Origin: a virus | IMG/VR virus record: IMGVR_UViG_3300033142_000863 | Location: 1 to 24,168 of that record | Length of the DNA stretch: 24,168 bases | Strand: one strand, 5' to 3' | Part shown: piece after piece, positions 20,305 through 24,168 of the stretch | Layout of the letters: each line of letters starts with the position of its first letter | Numbering within the stretch: the stretch's first letter is position 1 | Notes under the pieces: model-generated | The model's database searches: none | What the model was told of the DNA's origin: nothing | Seen by the model: the letters and a program-made list of their open reading frames with translations, nothing else | Program-made: the position numbers and the translations under genes

Positions 20305-20636
20305 CTGAGATACTGCTGTGGCAATTGGAATACGGAGCTCATTATAATTTCTTTAAAGAGCTCCAAAAACAAGGAAAAAGTACTCCCTTAGATATAAAGA
20401 TCGAAAGGGACTTAGTTACCGATTGGTTTATCAGCAGTTTTCTTATACTTTCTAATGCTAGGTCCTCGAATGGATATGGACCAAATCCACTTACCATAGC
20501 GGATATTGTAAGTTACTTCTCAATTAAGGAACCGATTTTTGAAGTAAATCTTACTTTAAGAGTAATACAACATCTAGATACTGAGTATTTAGACTTCTTA
20601 TTTAAGAAAGAAAAAGCGAAGAATAGCAATGCCTAA
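20301..20636 (+). CDS. Tail assembly chaperone, frameshift extension (gpT-like part of G-T)
   Basis: After a -1 slip, reading continues VAEILLWQLEYGAHYNFFKE and runs 111 codons to TAA, giving a fusion of about 239 residues. In lambda the T part binds tail tube subunits and recruits them to the tape measure. A separate start is possible only at a weak TTG (20325) without a ribosome site, so expression as a fusion is far more likely. The stop overlaps the tape measure start by 8 bases. Confidence 0.8.
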   Translation, partial: VAEILLWQLEYGAHYNFFKELQKQGKSTPLDIKIERDLVTDWFISSFLILSNARSSNGYGPNPLTIADIVSYFSIKEPIFEVNLTLRVIQHLDTEYLDFLFKKEKAKNSNA

Positions 20637-23600
20637 TATTCCAATTTCGATAACGATTTCAGACGGACAAGCTAGAACTAGTGTCAATAATCTGAAAAAC
20701 GAAATGAAAGCTATGAAGGCCGAATTTGATAAGCCTATTATTATCAAGTTTAAGTCTGAAGGCTTAGGTAAAATTCAGCAAGACTTTTCTAGAGTCATTT
20801 CAACAGCCAATGGTAAATCTGTAACGGTTTTATTCCAAGCGGCCGGCATCCCCGAAATAAAAAATCAGCTTATAAATCTTAAAGATACTTTAAGTAAAAA
20901 TCCTATATTTGTACCGCTCGATATTGAGTTAAAAGTTGTTAAAAGTAAACTTAATCAAGAAAACATAATTCGTAATGTTAATACCGAATTACAAGCCTTA
21001 AAAGATTCTGCGACCGTAATATTAGCTCTTAACACTACAGAGTTCGATAATAAATTAGATAACATTTTTAAGAGAGTCAAATCGCTAAATGATAGTGAAG
21101 AGTTAGATTTGTCTATAGATTTAGACGTTACAGAGTTTAACACAAAAACATCAGCAATTAGAAAAAGCTTTGTAGATACATTTACAGCTTTTGAAAAAAG
21201 CCCATTACCTATTAGATTAGACCTTACTAATTTTAGAAAATCAATACAGTTAATAAGAACTGTATTGAAGGGCCTGTCTCGTAGCACAAATATTAATGTT
21301 AAAGTATCTACCACTCTCACTAAGTTAAGATCGTCTTTAGAAGATATAAAGAAAGCAGCTAATATAAAAGTTACTTTAGATACAACTTCTGCGCGTACTA
21401 CACTTAAAGCTTTTAAAGACCAAGTAAAAACTGTAATGGTACCAATCTTATTTGATAATAAGGCTATGAGAAAACAGCTTGTTACCATTAAGAAAACGTT
21501 ATTAGATTTATCTAGGAAGTCGATTATAATTCCTATCAAATTAATGTTAAATAGATCATCTCTTAAAACTCAAATAACAGCCATGTTAAAAGAGTTAAGA
21601 TCGAAAATTACGACTTTTAAGAATAATAATCCTATTCGTCTTATGGTAAAGGTGAATAAGACTCAAGTTAATGCAGAACTTAGAAAAATAAAAGAAGCTT
21701 CTAACTCACTTAAGTCTGTTACTCTTAGAATTAGCCTTAATTCTAAGTCTGTATTGGAAGAAATTAATAAAATACAAAGAAAATTAAATGAGTTAAGAAA
21801 TAAACCTATTTTAATTAAGTTAACTATATCTTCAGCTTTAATTGGTCAGTTAGAATCTATTGTTAGGGTATTACAAAGATTAGGTAGAGAGGCTGGTAGG
21901 GTTACTTCTTCTTTTAGCAGAATGAATACTAGAGCTGTTAGTGGAGCTAACAAGGCCAATAAAGCTTACACAGGAGTGAGTGGCTCGTTACGAACTATTG
22001 GAGATGATATTCAAAGAATATTAGCTGTCGGATTTGGTGTTCACTTAGCACGTCAAGCTATTATAGCTACTAACGAATTTATATCATATAATAACGCATT
22101 AACCGCTATAGTAGAAACTACAGAAAATGCTAATAGAGTTAATGCATTTCTACAATCTACCGCTCAAAGGTTAGGTACTAGTTATAGAACGTTAACTACT
22201 GAATACACTAAATTTATAGCTGCTGGTAAAGAAGCGGCTATTACCGCTCAAGAGTTTAATACAGCGTTTACAGCCGTAGCAGAAACTGCTGTCGTTCTTA
22301 ACTTTACAGCAGAACAAACAAAAGGTATCTTTAAAGCTCTGACTCAAATTATGTCAAAAGGTAAGGTACAAGCTGAAGAGTTGCGTGGCCAATTAGGTGA
22401 GCATTTATTTGGTGCTTTCGAATTAGTAGCTCAAGGCATGAATGAAACGACTGAAAGTTTAGATGCTCTTTTAAAGAAAGGTCAAATATCTTCAGCTGAT
22501 TTGATCACTTCTTTACCTAAAGCTTTAATAGAAGCTTATGGAGAAGCATTACCTCGAGCAATGGTAACTGGCAGAGCTGAATTTCAGAGATTTGTAAATG
22601 ATTTTCAAATAGGATTAGACAATAACCGAGAAGCTATTGACGATTTCTTGTTTCAACTTGCCAATATGTCTAGGCAAATTTTAGAAGTTACTACGGCTGG
22701 ATCTACTAATTTTTCGGCCTTAGAGACTATTATATTAGGATTGGCTAAAGGACTTAAGTTATTTGGAGCTGGATTAAACGCACTTTTAACCACAGTTAAA
22801 TTTTTTGCTGAGGCCGTAATAAATACTTTTGAAAACATAGCTACTAAGATAAAAGCAATTTTTGAGTTAATTTCTTCGTTTAAACCTGATTTTTCTAATA
22901 TAAATCCATTAAACTTTCTTACTGAAGGCGTTTCAGCCATTGGTAAGGCCTTTAAAAACAGCGGAAAAGATGTTGATATTTTTAACAAAAAATTAACTTT
23001 AGCGAATAACGAATTAGAAACTAACACTATTTTAAATAGAGCTGAGCTTAGAGATTCTATAAGAGCTATAGGTATAGCATACGAGGAAGCGGGTGTAAAA
23101 ACTAAAGATTTTAGAGCGGCTCTTATACAACTTAGATCTGACCAAGAAGCCGGTGTAATATCTCTTAAAGAACAAAAAGCCGCTTTAGCAGAATTAGTAA
23201 CAGAGTTTAATAAAACTAATATATTAGATCCTGAATTATCTAGTGTGTTTACAAAAGAAATTAACAGGGTAGGAAAAGCTTTTGATAAAGAGTACTTCGA
23301 TAAAGTTAAAAGAGGTAAAGATATTACTAAGAGACTGCAAGATGAACTAGTTAAATTAAGTGAAATTGCTAGGGCTCTTAGATTTGGAGAAGATCCTGAG
23401 TCTACTGAATCATTAACTCGAGCTCAATTAATTATAGAAGACATAAATGGTAAATTAGCTCAAGAGGCTATCGAAACTGCTAAGTTAGTCGATTTAAGAA
23501 GAACTGAAGTAGAAACTATAATGGAGAGAAACAAATTAGCTGAAGACGGATTAAAACTATTTGAAGAAGAAAAACTTAATTTACAAATTCAATTAGCGGT

Positions 23601-24168
23601 TCTAAATAAACAATTCGAAGTTGCTGAAATGCTAAAACAACAAAGGCAAGCTCAGCTCGATGTAGAAAGTGGAATAACCTCGGAACAAAGAGCTCAATTA
23701 GAAGCATTACAAGAACAAGTAGATACTAAAACTAGAACACAAGATAACCAACAAGAATTCGATGAATTCACGAAAGATAGAAGAAGGAGTGAAGATGCAT
23801 TTGAACCTGATGGTACTCAAGACAATTTAGACGAATTTTCTACTGGTGTCGCTGCTGAATTTGAACAAGAAATAGGTAATGCTAACGAAGGTAAACAGTT
23901 ATTCGAAGATTCTGGTGGTACTGACGGATTTGATAGCGAAGAATACAAAACTAGAGTCGATGATGCATTTGATCACTATGAAAGTAGATTGACCCAAGCT
24001 AAAAAAGCTAATGAAAAATTTAATGGTTCTTTAACTAATGTATTGGACAAATCCGCTACAGGAGTTGGATTGTTAGGCGATGCGTTTGAAGCTCTGTCTA
24101 AAACGGCATTAGGAAGATCAAAAGAATTTGGTATAGCTTTTAAAGCTATTAAGATTGTAGAAGCAACT
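20629..24168 (+). CDS. Tape measure protein (partial, runs off the window)
   Basis: Sets tail length and is later ejected towards the host membrane. At least 1180 codons with no stop. The ATG at 20629 lies inside the end of the chaperone frame. Residues 5-410 form about 14 repeats, each a short beta strand followed by an amphipathic helix. The conserved tape measure N-terminal domain follows (about 455-645) with QIMSKGKVQAEELRGQLGEH (573-592). A hydrophobic stretch (about 696-735) could cross a membrane. A helical, coiled-coil-rich part follows (about 780-1100, for example EVETIMERNKLAEDGLKLFE). The last visible residues (GRSKEFGIAFKAIKIVEA) resemble the region before the C-terminal part of lambda-like tape measures. 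Confidence 0.93.
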   Translation, partial: MPNIPISITISDGQARTSVNNLKNEMKAMKAEFDKPIIIKFKSEGLGKIQQDFSRVISTANGKSVTVLFQAAGIPEIKNQLINLKDTLSKNPIFVPLDIELKVVKSKLNQENIIRNVNTELQALKDSATVILALNTTEFDNKLDNIFKRVKSLNDSEELDLSIDLDVTEFNTKTSAIRKSFVDTFTAFEKSPLPIRLDLTNFRKSIQLIRTVLKGLSRSTNINVKVSTTLTKLRSSLEDIKKAANIKVTLDTTSARTTLKAFKDQVKTVMVPILFDNKAMRKQLVTIKKTLLDLSRKSIIIPIKLMLNRSSLKTQITAMLKELRSKITTFKNNNPIRLMVKVNKTQVNAELRKIKEASNSLKSVTLRISLNSKSVLEEINKIQRKLNELRNKPILIKLTISSALIGQLESIVRVLQRLGREAGRVTSSFSRMNTRAVSGANKANKAYTGVSGSLRTIGDDIQRILAVGFGVHLARQAIIATNEFISYNNALTAIVETTENANRVNAFLQSTAQRLGTSYRTLTTEYTKFIAAGKEAAITAQEFNTAFTAVAETAVVLNFTAEQTKGIFKALTQIMSKGKVQAEELRGQLGEHLFGAFELVAQGMNETTESLDALLKKGQISSADLITSLPKALIEAYGEALPRAMVTGRAEFQRFVNDFQIGLDNNREAIDDFLFQLANMSRQILEVTTAGSTNFSALETIILGLAKGLKLFGAGLNALLTTVKFFAEAVINTFENIATKIKAIFELISSFKPDFSNINPLNFLTEGVSAIGKAFKNSGKDVDIFNKKLTLANNELETNTILNRAELRDSIRAIGIAYEEAGVKTKDFRAALIQLRSDQEAGVISLKEQKAALAELVTEFNKTNILDPELSSVFTKEINRVGKAFDKEYFDKVKRGKDITKRLQDELVKLSEIARALRFGEDPESTESLTRAQLIIEDINGKLAQEAIETAKLVDLRRTEVETIMERNKLAEDGLKLFEEEKLNLQIQLAVLNKQFEVAEMLKQQRQAQLDVESGITSEQRAQLEALQEQVDTKTRTQDNQQEFDEFTKDRRRSEDAFEPDGTQDNLDEFSTGVAAEFEQEIGNANEGKQLFEDSGGTDGFDSEEYKTRVDDAFDHYESRLTQAKKANEKFNGSLTNVLDKSATGVGLLGDAFEALSKTALGRSKEFGIAFKAIKIVEAT

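Noticed and set aside
20325-20636. Independent gpT-like gene starting at TTG 20325
   Set aside because: No ribosome site, and the in-phase GGGAAAG slippery site explains expression as a -1 fusion.
20955-21539. 194-codon minus-strand frame opposite the tape measure gene
   Set aside because: Antisense shadow of a strongly supported coding frame; no promoter or ribosome site, and the hydrophobic product simply mirrors Lys/Asn/Leu-rich codons.

Overview
This window is a stretch of a tailed double-stranded DNA phage (or prophage) genome. It is AT-rich, mostly uses AAGGTG-type ribosome binding sites and sigma70-like promoters, and ends inside an open gene. The structural genes mix a P22-type coat protein with a lambda-type siphovirus tail: tail tube, frameshifted G/GT chaperones and a long tape measure protein. 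The promoters and the lambda-like slippery site suggest a bacterial, probably proteobacterial, host. The sequence alone does not name it.

Layout. (1) 3-3623, leftward: replication operon with a deoxynucleoside monophosphate kinase, a small unknown protein and a primase-polymerase/helicase of the NrS-1-like kind. (2) 3624-4688: non-coding, with a leftward promoter, a structured leader, five 10-bp iterons, a duplicated ~60-bp unit and a 19-bp inverted repeat; this is the best candidate for the replication origin. (3) 4689-5165: a possible small terminase subunit under a promoter shared with the large terminase and the capsid. (4) 5166-11006: a ~5.8 kb accessory region of small gene cassettes. 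Nearly every cassette has its own promoter, several have a 5' hairpin and a terminator, and they are separated by eight copies of TTGTACTGGTGACA and by tandem repeats. Three cassettes encode paralogues of one unrecognised ~80-residue domain, one rightward and two leftward. (5) 11007-24168, rightward: the morphogenesis block with large terminase, portal, scaffold, two small unknown genes, coat protein, connector, head closure, tail completion, tail terminator, tail tube, G and G-T chaperones, and a tape measure protein that runs off the window.

How it works together. The kinase and primase-helicase would supply nucleotides and replicate the genome from the adjacent origin-like region. The terminases and portal would package DNA into a shell built by scaffold and coat. 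The connector genes join head to tail. The chaperones and tape measure would build the tube to a set length. The accessory cassettes probably act early and are dispensable for virion structure. The most unusual items are the paralogous family with its repeat-rich cassettes, the shared TACTTC-N15-TATAAT promoter, the 14 strand-helix repeats at the start of the tape measure protein, and a basic 25-codon frame overlapping the portal gene.
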